Shown here piece by piece: positions 19,161 to 28,709 of a stretch of 57,001 nucleotides of DNA. Every line of letters begins with the position of its first letter. Within the stretch, counting starts at the first letter, position 1. Both the position numbers and the translations under genes were made by a program. The notes under the pieces are model-generated. The model did not search any database. It worked only from the letters and a program-made list of their open reading frames with translations, and was not told the DNA's origin. The stretch comes from Verrucomicrobiota bacterium (GTDB lineage Bacteria > Verrucomicrobiota > Verrucomicrobiia > Limisphaerales > SIBE01): positions 1-57,001 of the forward strand of contig JAIPJX010000012.1 of assembly GCA_021733945.1 (NCBI GenBank), written 5' to 3'.

Positions 19161-20864
19161 TCACCCCTGATAGACATATCGGCTGCCCTTCTTGGCTCCC
19201 CGGAGTTGAATTTCAGGCACTTCCGCTCGCAGTTCCCGCATCAGGCGCCCGGCCTGATTGCGGTCCAGACGCGCAATGCGCCGGATTTCTTCGTTAGACA
19301 ACCCCTGCTCCCCCCGCTGGCGCAGGATGCTTAAGATGCGAGTTTTTGCCGCCTCCCAGTCAATCCGGCGGTCGCGTTCCGGGCTGCCCGTTTCGCGCAA
19401 ACGGCGGAATACATCCGGCGCGAGCGACCAGTAGGTGCCCCGCCCGGTGCCGCCACGTTCCAGGTAATGCCATTCCGTTTCCATCTCGCTGAGGACTTCG
19501 CGAATCTCGGCTTCCGAACGCTGGCAGAGCCGGGCGGCGGTGCCGGTGTCCAGCTCCGGGTGATGCAACAGATACTGCAAGACAAGCAAATGATCCACGT
19601 CGGGTAGGCGTCCGGCTTTGGACTCCTCGGCCACGAAGAGGCGAAACCCGGCTGAATGCTCGCGGCCGAGCAAGGTCACGCGGACGCATTCCCCCAACTC
19701 CTCAATGACCGGCGGTTCCTTCCCTTCAATCAGCAGCGCCCGGTAGATGCGGCCGATGCCAAGATTGGCGCGGTTGATCAGGCGCAGCTTCACCAGGGCC
19801 TCGGCCAGGAGCGGATTTCGCGGCATGGGCGGGTGGTTCAGGATGTTTTCCGGGTTTATGCCCCCGATGAATCCGCCAGGATTGCTGATCTCCAATTTCG
19901 CGGTCGATTGCTTCACGATGATGGGGCCGCTCAGCCGGTAATCCGCATGAACAAACGCATTGAGCAGCGCCTCGCGCACAGCCACTTCGGGATACGTCCG
20001 GTATTCAAAGTGAGCCAGGCCAACCGCGACGGTTGAAATGGGGTTGTTGCCGTTGATGCGCTCTGCCAACCGTTTCAAGGCGACCGGCAGCGAGTCGCGG
20101 TCATCCACCCGATCCCGGTAGCTCGTGTCGGACTCCATGAGGAAAAAAGACCAACCGTAGCGGGGCAAATGTTTCGCCAGTGCCTCGGGACTGCCCGCCA
20201 GCAAAAGCGCCGCCACCGTGGGCTTGCCGTCCCGCAGCAAGGCGAGCGCCTCCAGCAGGTCGCGGTCGCTCATGCGAATCAGGTCGTCCGGAGCCTTGTC
20301 CAATCGGGCGCTCTCGCGAAGCGTTTCCAGTGCGGCGGAGGAAAAATCCGTCGTGCCGCTTTCAGCAACGACCTGCGCGGAGAGATCGTTCTCACCTGTC
20401 TCGACGGCGATGCGCCGCCGGAGGGTGCCGGTGAGCGGCTTGCATTCTTTTCCGATGCGAATCTTGGCTCCGCCCGCCGTGTCGGTGTAGGGCGGGATGC
20501 CCGGATAGACCTGCATGACGAGCACGCGCCCGGTGCCTTCGGGAACCCGCAATTCCTCAAACACCGGCGTCAATTTGGGATCCGTCGCGTCATACACCGC
20601 CTTCTTCAAGCGGTTGACATCCACCTCGGGCGGAACACCGAGAATGGCGGAAGCCCGTCCGACGGCCTGATCGTCCACTCCGAAAATGACCGTGCCGCCG
20701 CCGCCGTTCGCCATGCACACCGCCATTTCCACGACCATCGCGACAGAGTCATTCAAGCTGCGGGTGATCCACCGTTTGAAGTCCAGGTCCTGGTCTTCAA
20801 GTGAATCCGCGTTCTGGCGATCGAGTTCGTCAAGCAATCGCAGAATTTCAGTGGTGCTTCTCAT
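19161..20864 (-). CDS. AlbA_2/Schlafen-type ATP-binding protein with winged helix
   Basis: A 567-residue protein of the COG2865-like family. The N-terminal AlbA_2 (Schlafen-like) domain covers about 15-140, with DLDFKRW, NGGGGTVIFGVDD and IRIGKECKPLTG. A GHKL-type HATPase_c_4 region follows at about 300-400 (REALLNAFVHADYR, NPGGFIGGI, GIGRIYRAL). The C-terminus (about 495-567) is a winged-helix region. Such proteins are often annotated as transcriptional regulators or RecG-like helicases, and AlbA_2 domains occur in several defence systems. It starts 21 bases after the methylase gene rather than overlapping it. Role here is inferred as sensor, regulator or effector. Confidence 0.85.
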   Translation of the reverse strand: MRSTTEILRLLDELDRQNADSLEDQDLDFKRWITRSLNDSVAMVVEMAVCMANGGGGTVIFGVDDQAVGRASAILGVPPEVDVNRLKKAVYDATDPKLTPVFEELRVPEGTGRVLVMQVYPGIPPYTDTAGGAKIRIGKECKPLTGTLRRRIAVETGENDLSAQVVAESGTTDFSSAALETLRESARLDKAPDDLIRMSDRDLLEALALLRDGKPTVAALLLAGSPEALAKHLPRYGWSFFLMESDTSYRDRVDDRDSLPVALKRLAERINGNNPISTVAVGLAHFEYRTYPEVAVREALLNAFVHADYRLSGPIIVKQSTAKLEISNPGGFIGGINPENILNHPPMPRNPLLAEALVKLRLINRANLGIGRIYRALLIEGKEPPVIEELGECVRVTLLGREHSAGFRLFVAEESKAGRLPDVDHLLVLQYLLHHPELDTGTAARLCQRSEAEIREVLSEMETEWHYLERGGTGRGTYWSLAPDVFRRLRETGSPERDRRIDWEAAKTRILSILRQRGEQGLSNEEIRRIARLDRNQAGRLMRELRAEVPEIQLRGAKKGSRYVYQG

Positions 20865-20885
20865 TGGCCGTGATGGGGGCGGCGT

Positions 20886-23885
20886 TCACCCCAGCCGCTG
20901 GTTCTTGACCATCTCGCGCAGGACGCGGGCAGCGCTGGCTTCATCGGGGCGGAGGGTTTCGAGTTTCTTCGCGAGATAGTCGGCGAGTTCGACGACGCGC
21001 TCGCGCTGGGTTTGGTTCGAGTAGTAGTCGGGCACGTTCAGGACGAGATGGGCGAGCACGTCGTTGCTGTCCACGTTCTTCGCCAGTTCCATGATGGCGT
21101 AGAGGACGGCGCGGAGGACGGACTGGTGCATCTCGGAGCCTTCGCTCATCTCGTTCTTGCCGAACTCGACCGCGCTGCGGAGCCGCGCCTCGTTGGCCTT
21201 CTGGCTGCCCATGAGGGCGCGAAAATCGCGGACTTTGAACGCCTTGGCGAAGTTTTGGTAGTTGTCCAGCGTCTTGAGGCCCTTTGCTTCGAGATCGAGC
21301 AGCTTGAGGTAGAACCGCTCCGCGCCGGTGTATTCCTTCCAGTGCCGTTCCGGGATGCCTTGGGGAACGAGGCACTGATTCGCGGTATCCACTGCGAAGG
21401 CGATGAGGCCGTCCACGAAGGTCGTCTCTCCTTTTACGCGGGGGCGGATGGCCTCGGCGGTCATGTCGCGACCGTCAATGATGAGGTAGCGGGTGAGCAC
21501 GCGGAGCGCGGCGGCGTAGCCAGCCATCTGGATGTCGGCGTCTTCGAAGACGTTTTCGTCCCGGTAAAGGCCCTTGGCTTCCTGGTTGAGGCCGGTGAGA
21601 TCGCGAATTTGCTTTTCGACCTCCTCTTGAATTTCCCACGCGAGATCGTCGCGGGTGGTCTTGTGCGTGCCGGACCGCTTGCGCAAGACGAGGAGCACGG
21701 TGCCCTTCACGAAGCTGCCCGCACGTTGTAAGCTGTCAGTTTCGGTGACGACATACCACGCAGCGGTCACATGAAGCCCGGAGGCCCAGACAATGTTCGC
21801 CATGTCCGCCCAGATGCTGCCGGATTGGTGAGTGAACATGATTACCTGGAGCCCGTTGTCGGGCATGCACTCGGTCATACGCTTGTAGGCAGCAACCATT
21901 TCACGACGGAAGTCCTCACCCTCGCCCTTGATGGCCATCGAGCGACGGCTGTCCCATGTCCAATCGGCAAACTCCGGTGGAGGATTCTTGCGCAGCCACG
22001 CGATGAAGAACTCCAGAATCTCGTCGTAATTGACCGCATCCCCGTAGGGAGGGTCAGTGACGAAGATGTCGTTTGGGGTAGCTACTGACGCTGCCGGACC
22101 GCACGCGACTCGCAAAGTGCTGACTAACGGATAGTGCTTACACTCCGGTGCGACTGGTTTTTTAAGCGATGAGCTCGCACGAGCGCCGTAGTTGAACAGA
22201 GTGTTGAGAGCTTGGTTGTAAAATGTTTGGTGGGTCGTATCGACTCCAGGCGAGCCATCCCATGTGCTCAGTTTCGAGTTCCAATTCGCAGCCTGATTTA
22301 CTCCGAGCTTGAGGGCAGCAGCCTTCGCGTGACGATTGATGAGTCCGTTCACCAGCAACTGACGGGGATTAAACAAATGATGCCAGTGCGTCCAGCCGCG
22401 CTCGCGAATTGGTTGGTCGTTATTGTGGCCTGGCTCAATGCGCATGTCCGGCAGCCAGCCTCTAACCTGCCAGTCGGCGAGATTCCTCCCAACGAACTCT
22501 TCAACCCTCCGCTCCCGCGTTAGGTCGTCTTCGGTGACGGCACGGAACTCGTAATCGAATGTCTTCTTCCCCGGTTTCTGGCGCATCCAATGAATGGCAT
22601 ACAATCGTTCCTGGAAGATGTCTTTAGGACGGGGTTTGAAATCGGATTTCTCCCAACGGCGAAGTTTGTTGGCATTGCCATCCGCGTTGCGGAAATCGCC
22701 GCGCAGGGTGGAGACCTTGGTGCGATACTCGGTACCGTCCACGACGTGGAAAAGGTAAGGGTCTTGCCCGCGCCCATCGGTGCGCACCGTGCCCTTGGCC
22801 GCTCGCTCCAGCTCGTCGGTTGAGACGCCGGTGCGAACAGCGAGGTCGTAACGCTTCAGCTTCTTGTCCGGAACCAACTCGGCGATGGCCATTTTCCCCC
22901 GGCTGATAATCAAGGATGGGATGAGCGGCACCATCCAGCCGGTCTGCGGGCAGCGGGATTCAATGCAGTAAAGAAACGCCTTGGTACGCCAACCCTGGCC
23001 GTCGGTTTCGACGCCGAGTTCGTCTATCTCAGCCTGAACCCTCTCAATCAACTGCCGCTGCTTGCACTCCAGCTCGACCCGGCTGTCTGGCGAGCCGCCG
23101 ACGATGTGAAAAGCTCCCCACGTCAACATGCAGGCGATGGGGTTTAGGTCGGAAGCATACACGTCGCAGCCAAGCCGAGCAGCCTCGAATGGAATCTGGC
23201 CGGAACCGCAGAACGTGTCGCCCACGCGTGGGCGATGACCGAACCGCATGATACCAAGCTGTTCGACCAGTTCGGGGAATGAACGAGCGTTCGTTCCAAG
23301 GTGGGCATTGACCGCCTCCCAGACATGGGCGTGAACGGTGTCCATGACTTCTTCGGGCCTTTTTGCTTTGTCCACGCGTTCGCGATACGGGGCTTTGGGC
23401 AGCAACTGTGCTTCAAGCTGGCGACGCTGCAACTCGGAGATGTCTTCACGCCACTGGACTTTCACGCCCTCCAACTCCGGGTTCGACCAATCTACGGGTG
23501 CCGATGGAGGCAGGAGCATCGGTGGGTCGGAGACGAAGTAGTCCGCAATGCGGGCGATGCTCAGGGTGGCGAGGAGTTCACGGGGCTTGGCCCGGCGCGG
23601 CCAGCGGGCGACGAACGATTCATCGTCCATCGCCATGAGTTTCTCGAAGATTTCCAGGTCGCGTTTGGGATTGTCCGTGGCCGGGAGGAGACAGCCGAGG
23701 ACGCAGGCTTTGTTCAGGATGAGCGGCTTGCGGCCTTTCCAGTAGGAGCCAAGGGCGGTGAGCGTCTTTCCCTGATTGGACATCTGCTCCTTGTAAGCCT
23801 CGGCGGAGAGTTTCTGAACTGGCAGGAGGCGTTCTATCAGCGCGGGGGCGTCCTTGAGGGCGAAAGGTTTTACGGGCTGGCTCAT
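20886..23885 (-). CDS. DUF1156 adenine-specific DNA methyltransferase
   Basis: A 999-residue DUF1156-domain methylase (COG1743 type). The N-terminal DUF1156 block includes IERLLPVQKLSAEAYKEQ and GRKPLILNKACVLGCLLPAT. The SAM-binding motif DTFCGSGQIPFEA starts at Asp223, and the catalytic DPPYGD is at 611-616. The segment near 307-316 (ESRCPQTGWM) resembles a reduced zinc ribbon. It should methylate adenine or cytosine N-atoms in DNA, giving self-recognition in a defence island. It overlaps the upstream nuclease gene by 4 bases (ATGA). No separate specificity subunit is visible. Confidence 0.9.
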   Translation of the reverse strand: MSQPVKPFALKDAPALIERLLPVQKLSAEAYKEQMSNQGKTLTALGSYWKGRKPLILNKACVLGCLLPATDNPKRDLEIFEKLMAMDDESFVARWPRRAKPRELLATLSIARIADYFVSDPPMLLPPSAPVDWSNPELEGVKVQWREDISELQRRQLEAQLLPKAPYRERVDKAKRPEEVMDTVHAHVWEAVNAHLGTNARSFPELVEQLGIMRFGHRPRVGDTFCGSGQIPFEAARLGCDVYASDLNPIACMLTWGAFHIVGGSPDSRVELECKQRQLIERVQAEIDELGVETDGQGWRTKAFLYCIESRCPQTGWMVPLIPSLIISRGKMAIAELVPDKKLKRYDLAVRTGVSTDELERAAKGTVRTDGRGQDPYLFHVVDGTEYRTKVSTLRGDFRNADGNANKLRRWEKSDFKPRPKDIFQERLYAIHWMRQKPGKKTFDYEFRAVTEDDLTRERRVEEFVGRNLADWQVRGWLPDMRIEPGHNNDQPIRERGWTHWHHLFNPRQLLVNGLINRHAKAAALKLGVNQAANWNSKLSTWDGSPGVDTTHQTFYNQALNTLFNYGARASSSLKKPVAPECKHYPLVSTLRVACGPAASVATPNDIFVTDPPYGDAVNYDEILEFFIAWLRKNPPPEFADWTWDSRRSMAIKGEGEDFRREMVAAYKRMTECMPDNGLQVIMFTHQSGSIWADMANIVWASGLHVTAAWYVVTETDSLQRAGSFVKGTVLLVLRKRSGTHKTTRDDLAWEIQEEVEKQIRDLTGLNQEAKGLYRDENVFEDADIQMAGYAAALRVLTRYLIIDGRDMTAEAIRPRVKGETTFVDGLIAFAVDTANQCLVPQGIPERHWKEYTGAERFYLKLLDLEAKGLKTLDNYQNFAKAFKVRDFRALMGSQKANEARLRSAVEFGKNEMSEGSEMHQSVLRAVLYAIMELAKNVDSNDVLAHLVLNVPDYYSNQTQRERVVELADYLAKKLETLRPDEASAARVLREMVKNQRLG

Positions 23886-25042
23886 GCTTTTCTTGGTTTC
23901 CGTGGCCGGGGTGATTGGGCGTCGGTGGCCAGCTCGCTCTCGATTTGTTTCACGCTGGGCACCGCAGCCCTGAGTTCCTTGGGCAGGGATTCGACGAGCC
24001 GGGTGACGTAGCCGGAGATGCCGATGGGCTTCGGCAGATCACGCAAGGCGTATTCGGCGATGATGCGGTTTTTGGCGCGGCAGAGAATGAGACCGATGGA
24101 GGGTTTGTCGTCGGGCTGCCGAAAGCGGTCGTCCACGGCCGAGAGGTAGAAGTTCATCTTTCCCGCAGCCTCCGGGGTAAAGTCGCGCACCTTGAGATCA
24201 ATGACCACGAAACAGCGGAGCCGAAAGTGATAGAACAGCAGGTCGAGGTAGAAGTCCTGATCGCCCACCTCCAGGTGGACCTGTCGGCCGACGAGGGCGA
24301 AACCGACGCCGAGTTCGAGCAGGAATTTTTCGACGTGCGCCAGCAGGGCGTCCTCGACGGCCCGCTCGTTGGCCTCGTCGCGCAGGTTGAGGAAGTCAAA
24401 GACGTAGGGGTCCTTGGTGATCTGCTGGGCGAGGTCGGATTGAGGCGGAGCCAGGGTGGCCTTGAAATTGGTGACCGCCCTGCCCTGGCGGGTGTGCAGG
24501 CCGGACTCGATCTGGAGGGCGAGGATGGCGCGGGACCAGCCGTTCTCCACGGCTTTGGCGGCATACCACAGGCGGTCTTCGCGGGTGTCGAGGTTGTCGA
24601 TGAGCAGGCAGTGGTGCTTCCAAGGCAATTGTGCACCAGGCTGGTGCACAATTGCCGCCACGGTCCGAGGAGGTTGTGCAAGGGGCGCTTGCACACTCGC
24701 GGACTTGGATGCGGACGTTTGTGCACCGGGCGGGTGCACAATTACGGTTTCCGGCCACGCCTCGGCGAACGCCCGCATGTATTTGAGGTTGCGGGGCGAG
24801 AAACCCTGCTGGCCGGGGAATTCGTTTTGCAGGTCCAGCGAGAGCCGTTCGATGACCTTGGTGCCCCAGCCTTCCGCCTGCTGGCGGTCGAGAATCAGTC
24901 GGCCAATGTCCCAATACAGCGCGAGCAGCTCTGCGTTCGCGGCCAGGTGCGCCCGGATCTGAGCGGCCTGCACCCGGGTCTTGATGTCGGCGAGAAGCCG
25001 GCCGTAGCCGGGGGACACAGCGGTGGTCGGTTTGCGGTTCAT
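23882..25042 (-). CDS. DUF1016 PDDEXK nuclease (YhcG family)
   Basis: A 386-residue protein. DUF1016_N covers about 1-180 (YWDIGRLILDRQ, SPRNLKYMRAFAEAWPE, NGWSRAILALQIES) and the YhcG-type PDDEXK nuclease domain about 195-345 (DPYVFDFL, FYLDLLFYH, LRCFVVIDLKV, GLILCRAKN). The Asp and the ExK-like Asp-Leu-Lys support an active nuclease. Between residues about 100 and 140, where relatives usually run straight from FAEAWP to LPWGHN-like sequence, there is an extra segment made of three similar units encoded by hairpins (see repeat 24624-24741). It overlaps both neighbours by 4 bases, placing it firmly within the operon. Confidence 0.9.
   Translation of the reverse strand: MNRKPTTAVSPGYGRLLADIKTRVQAAQIRAHLAANAELLALYWDIGRLILDRQQAEGWGTKVIERLSLDLQNEFPGQQGFSPRNLKYMRAFAEAWPETVIVHPPGAQTSASKSASVQAPLAQPPRTVAAIVHQPGAQLPWKHHCLLIDNLDTREDRLWYAAKAVENGWSRAILALQIESGLHTRQGRAVTNFKATLAPPQSDLAQQITKDPYVFDFLNLRDEANERAVEDALLAHVEKFLLELGVGFALVGRQVHLEVGDQDFYLDLLFYHFRLRCFVVIDLKVRDFTPEAAGKMNFYLSAVDDRFRQPDDKPSIGLILCRAKNRIIAEYALRDLPKPIGISGYVTRLVESLPKELRAAVPSVKQIESELATDAQSPRPRKPRKA
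24624..24741. repeat. Three hairpins inside the DUF1016 coding sequence
   Basis: Bases 24624-24656 form a perfect 16-bp inverted repeat (GGCAATTGTGCACCAG, one-base centre). Bases 24675-24695 pair TGTGCAAG with CTTGCACA, and 24719-24741 pair TTGTGCACC with GGTGCACAA. Spacing is about 45-50 bases and the frame is kept, so the protein gains three related units (IVHPPGAQ, SVQAPLAQ, IVHQPGAQ). It looks like a translated short palindromic repeat. Confidence 0.75.
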
Positions 25043-25629
25043 TTTTTGGCCGGTGTTTGCAAACTGCCAAACAGCGGCAGGCTGAACAGGTCACTCTCGA
25101 CCGGGCGGCGGCGCTTGCGGCCCTCGGGCGGCTTCTCGCCGTCGGACAGGGCGAGGAACAAGGCACGACGCCAGCCGCGCTGGGTGTCCTCCGGCAGGCC
25201 AGCCTCGGCCACGGTCATGGAGAAGAGCCACCAGCGTTCCTCGGGACGAAGCGCGGCCCACTTGCTGCGAATCACGGGAATCTGGTCGTCGTTGGCCGTT
25301 TCGGCGGCCCAGGCGAGAACACAGAGTTCCTTGCCGAGCAGACGGTCCACCAAGTTGGTGCCGGTGTGCCAGCGGCCGGTGGTGACTTTGACTGCTTTGA
25401 GCCGGTCATTGAACTCGCGCCGGGCAATGTCCGCGATCCCAGACCAAATGGCGCGAGGGAGGATGGCGCGGTCTTCATCCTTGGGGATGCCGCCTTCGAG
25501 GCCGCGATAGCCGAAATCCTCCACGATGCGGACCCCCTCGGTGCGCACCGCCGGGATCTCGACGCGAAACAGGTGCGCGCCGAACTTGTCCGGTGCGCCG
25601 AAGTCCACGAACTGGAGCTTCTCGGTCAT
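25039..25629 (-). CDS. DUF3780 protein
   Basis: A 196-residue protein matching DUF3780 as remembered: FGAPDKFGAHLFRVEIP at the N-terminus, then RRGYRG-like and IPKDEDRAILPRAIW, and a central RWHTGTNLVDRLLGKELCVL block ending in WWLFSMTVAEAG. The family is known to me mainly as a companion of DUF499 and DUF1156 genes; no catalytic motif is evident, so a structural or adaptor role is inferred. It overlaps the genes on both sides by 4 bases. Confidence 0.82.
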   Translation of the reverse strand: MTEKLQFVDFGAPDKFGAHLFRVEIPAVRTEGVRIVEDFGYRGLEGGIPKDEDRAILPRAIWSGIADIARREFNDRLKAVKVTTGRWHTGTNLVDRLLGKELCVLAWAAETANDDQIPVIRSKWAALRPEERWWLFSMTVAEAGLPEDTQRGWRRALFLALSDGEKPPEGRKRRRPVESDLFSLPLFGSLQTPAKK

Positions 25630-28600
25630 TGCTCGACGTCGCCTGGGTTGAGTTCGAAGCCGAGTTTCTCCGCGAAGTCCTTGAGGTCGTGGCCGGAATT
25701 AAAGTGCGCCTTGCGGAAGGTCATGGTGACCGGGGTGTCGGGCGTGAACTTCTCCAGCGTGGTCTTGAGGATGGCCTCGATGAAGGCAGCGTTCACCGGA
25801 ATCTCGCCGACGAAAAAGGTGGCGACCTGGGTGCCGCTGCCGACGTTGAAGGTGACGTTCTCGAACGTGACGGATTTCTCGCTGGCCTGTTTGAGGCCCT
25901 CGAACGTCTTGGTGCGGGAGTCCAGCTTGCGACCGGTGCGCGAGACGAGGCGGCCGGGGTTCACATCGTCCACCTGCACGCCTTTCTTGCCCTTGGCCGG
26001 GTAGCGGAACTCGGCTTTGGTCTCCAGACCATTTGCTTCCGCGAATACGCGCATCAGAGTTTCGCCGTCGCCGATCTCGACCGGCTTGTCATACATGACC
26101 CCTTCGCGGGGCTCCTCACCGCCCAGCGTGTAGCGGATCTTGCCGGTAGGGGCGGCGAGCAACTCGACCGTGCGCTTTCCGGCGTCTTCCTTGAGGTTGT
26201 TGCGGAGGACGAGCTTGTTCGACCAGGTGACGATGTCGCCGGATTCGTATTGGCCGGAAGGGTCGACGACGAGGAAGTTCACCCGGAGCGCCTTGGTGGT
26301 TAGGAACTGGTCCTTGAGTTGCGGGCTTTTCTCGGTGACGAGGCCGTCCTCGGCGTAATGGATACGTGGAGCGGGACCGGCATTCTGAGCGTTGATGCGC
26401 AGGCGCACCCCGCCCTTATCATCGGGTTCGGATTCGGCGATGACCTGGACGGAGGTGCGCTTCTTCTTCGGCTTCTTGGTGACGTAACCGTTGCCAAGAT
26501 CTTCCCAGAGGCCGCGATTGCAGGCGATCGATTTGAGCGTGTCGAGTCCCTTGGGCGGAAGCCATGGCATGCCAGCCTGCTCCGTGTAGCGGTCGGCCAC
26601 ATCCGACCAACGAGCTTCGTCCTGATTTTCCGGCCAGAGAAGATCTTGGGATTTATCGCGGATGGAGTCGAAGTCCTTTTCCACATCCAGATAGAGCTTC
26701 AGCGGGTTCGAGGTGAGGGTCTTCTCGACCTGGGCCTCGCCATCGAAGGGTTTGGTCTGGTCCCTTCCTGAGTCGAGAGGCTTTCCGGCGAGCTGCGACG
26801 GCCTGCCAGCCCGGTGGATGGGGAAGAGGACCTTGTCGAAGAGGTTCAGGACGGTGGAATTAAAATCCTGCTCGTAGGATTGCTGCTTCTTTTCGAGCTC
26901 ATCGCGCTGCGGGTGGCCCTTCGGGATGCGCCCATCCGCCTTTTGCACGGCATAAACCTGGCGCGCCGCCTTCTCCACGCTGCCCATCGCGGTCTTGTCG
27001 CCGGTGAGCACGCAGAGGTTGTTTTTCTGGCTGAGGCCGTCGAAGAACTTCTGCACCTCCTCGGGCGGTATCTTGGAGTCAGGACTGACGATGAGCAAAA
27101 CACGATGCCTGCGGACCTTGTCGGCGACATCCCCCAGCTTGGGCAAGGGCAGGACTTCTTCGTAGGCGGACTTGCGCGTGGGCTTGAACATGTCGCGCAG
27201 GCGATGGCGGATGAGGTCGTCCACCTGATTCTCCGGGGCGTCGTGCGCGAGACTTTGGAGCAGTTTGGTGAGGTTCTCCTGCCGGTCAAAGTAGTAACGG
27301 CCCTCCGGTGTGTGATGGATATACCACGCGCTTTCCTCGAGCTGCTGGAACGATTCGAGAAACTCTGACGGCTCGCGCAGCGGCGAGACGAGGCACTCAA
27401 CCATCTCGGCGGTCGTGAGGCCCTTCACGGCGTTGACGGCGGTGGAAAGACTGGCGGTGAGCAGGAGCGTGCCGACTTGGGTGGCCGCTTCCTTGCCGGT
27501 GCTCAAGTCGATGACCTGGGCGTGGGCGGACTGCTGGGCATCCCAGAGGTCCTTCGCGATGACGTCGCGCATCCCGGAAATCTCGGTGAGCTTGTCGCGG
27601 ACTTCGGCGATGGATAGGTCGAAGTGTTGCGGGCCGATGAGGAACACGTCGTTGGAATTACGATCCCAGACGGAGCGGAGCAGGCGCGAAACGAGTTCAA
27701 TGAGGCCTCGGGTCTGCTTGAAATGCTCATTCTCCTTGAAGAGCGCGATGACGTTCTTCAGGCGCGGGTGGAACGGATACGTGGCAGCGATCTCGTCGGC
27801 GATGGCTTCCGCGCCCCGATTGGCGACCTTGGACTTGGACGCTTCCTCCAGCTTCTTGCCGTAGGCGTCGGCGATGTCGTCGATCTCTGCTTTATCGGGA
27901 AGTTTTGTGAAAAGCCGTTTTCGGAGGATGTCGTAAATTTCATTGGCTGCGAGGTCAACGGGGGTGATGGAGCGTTCAGCCCGGCCGAGTTCCTGTTTTG
28001 CGTTGTCCAGCGCCTTGATGATGAGTGCGCCGCCCGTCTGGTAGGCTGCGGCCAGGTCGGAAACAACGACGCACACGTTCGCCTTCTTACCTGCGGCAGT
28101 CAGGAGTCCAGCAAAGGCACGAGTGGCGATGTCGGCCACGGTGCCAGTTCCAATCGGGCGCGTGGACAGATCCTCGAAGTAGGGCGGCATCTCATCCAAG
28201 AGGATCAGGATCGGCTCCTTGCCCTCGAAGAGCTTGAGCCAGGCTTTCTCGTCAGGCGCTTTCGGACCATTGGCCCAGAATTCCTGAAACAGGTCCGCTT
28301 TGCCAAGTTGCTGCGCGATTTCGCCCCAGAAGAAATGCGCCGGGCTGTTGCGGCCGTTGAAGGCGGCGACACGGGCGGTGTCGAACATCTGGGCGTTGGC
28401 ATCACCGCCGCAGTATTTCTTTCGGAGGGCGGGATGCCTGGCGAGAAGACCAAAGCCGACCAGCAAATGAGTCTTGCCGCCACCCATCGCCTGCTTGAGA
28501 TGAAAGATGGCCTGTGTCGAGACGCTCGCGAGTCGGGCGATGCCCTCGGCGACAAGGTCCTGCATACCCTGCGTGATGAAAGTCTTCTCAAAGAACGCAA

Positions 28601-28709
28601 TCCCGTCACCCTCGGCGTGAATCAACTCGTCGAGTTGCTCGATCTGGTCACCGAGTTTGATCGACAGTGCATTGGGCTGGAGTTGGCAGGCGTCGCGGAC
28701 GGTTTTCAT
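25626..28709 (-). CDS. DUF499 AAA+ ATPase (BrxC/PglY-related)
   Basis: A 1,027-residue DUF499 ATPase (COG1483 type). The P-loop QAMGGGKTH is at residues 73-81 and the Walker B LILLDEMPPY at 168-177. A winged-helix or lid region follows and the C-terminal third contains a beta-rich part (GKIRYTLGGEEP and FNVGSGTQVATFFVGEIP). DUF499 proteins are related to the BrxC/PglY ATPases of BREX and Pgl systems, which suggests it powers target recognition or assembly. It is the first of four genes linked by 4-base overlaps, and follows the small HTH gene after 140 bases. Confidence 0.9.
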   Translation of the reverse strand: MKTVRDACQLQPNALSIKLGDQIEQLDELIHAEGDGIAFFEKTFITQGMQDLVAEGIARLASVSTQAIFHLKQAMGGGKTHLLVGFGLLARHPALRKKYCGGDANAQMFDTARVAAFNGRNSPAHFFWGEIAQQLGKADLFQEFWANGPKAPDEKAWLKLFEGKEPILILLDEMPPYFEDLSTRPIGTGTVADIATRAFAGLLTAAGKKANVCVVVSDLAAAYQTGGALIIKALDNAKQELGRAERSITPVDLAANEIYDILRKRLFTKLPDKAEIDDIADAYGKKLEEASKSKVANRGAEAIADEIAATYPFHPRLKNVIALFKENEHFKQTRGLIELVSRLLRSVWDRNSNDVFLIGPQHFDLSIAEVRDKLTEISGMRDVIAKDLWDAQQSAHAQVIDLSTGKEAATQVGTLLLTASLSTAVNAVKGLTTAEMVECLVSPLREPSEFLESFQQLEESAWYIHHTPEGRYYFDRQENLTKLLQSLAHDAPENQVDDLIRHRLRDMFKPTRKSAYEEVLPLPKLGDVADKVRRHRVLLIVSPDSKIPPEEVQKFFDGLSQKNNLCVLTGDKTAMGSVEKAARQVYAVQKADGRIPKGHPQRDELEKKQQSYEQDFNSTVLNLFDKVLFPIHRAGRPSQLAGKPLDSGRDQTKPFDGEAQVEKTLTSNPLKLYLDVEKDFDSIRDKSQDLLWPENQDEARWSDVADRYTEQAGMPWLPPKGLDTLKSIACNRGLWEDLGNGYVTKKPKKKRTSVQVIAESEPDDKGGVRLRINAQNAGPAPRIHYAEDGLVTEKSPQLKDQFLTTKALRVNFLVVDPSGQYESGDIVTWSNKLVLRNNLKEDAGKRTVELLAAPTGKIRYTLGGEEPREGVMYDKPVEIGDGETLMRVFAEANGLETKAEFRYPAKGKKGVQVDDVNPGRLVSRTGRKLDSRTKTFEGLKQASEKSVTFENVTFNVGSGTQVATFFVGEIPVNAAFIEAILKTTLEKFTPDTPVTMTFRKAHFNSGHDLKDFAEKLGFELNPGDVEQ

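Noticed and set aside
24624-24741. Possible CRISPR-like or attachment-site array
   Set aside because: Only three imperfect palindromes, translated in frame, with no integrase or cas gene nearby.
23915-25510. A 531-codon plus-strand frame
   Set aside because: Antisense to the DUF1016 and DUF3780 genes, which are conserved families with overlapping start and stop codons.
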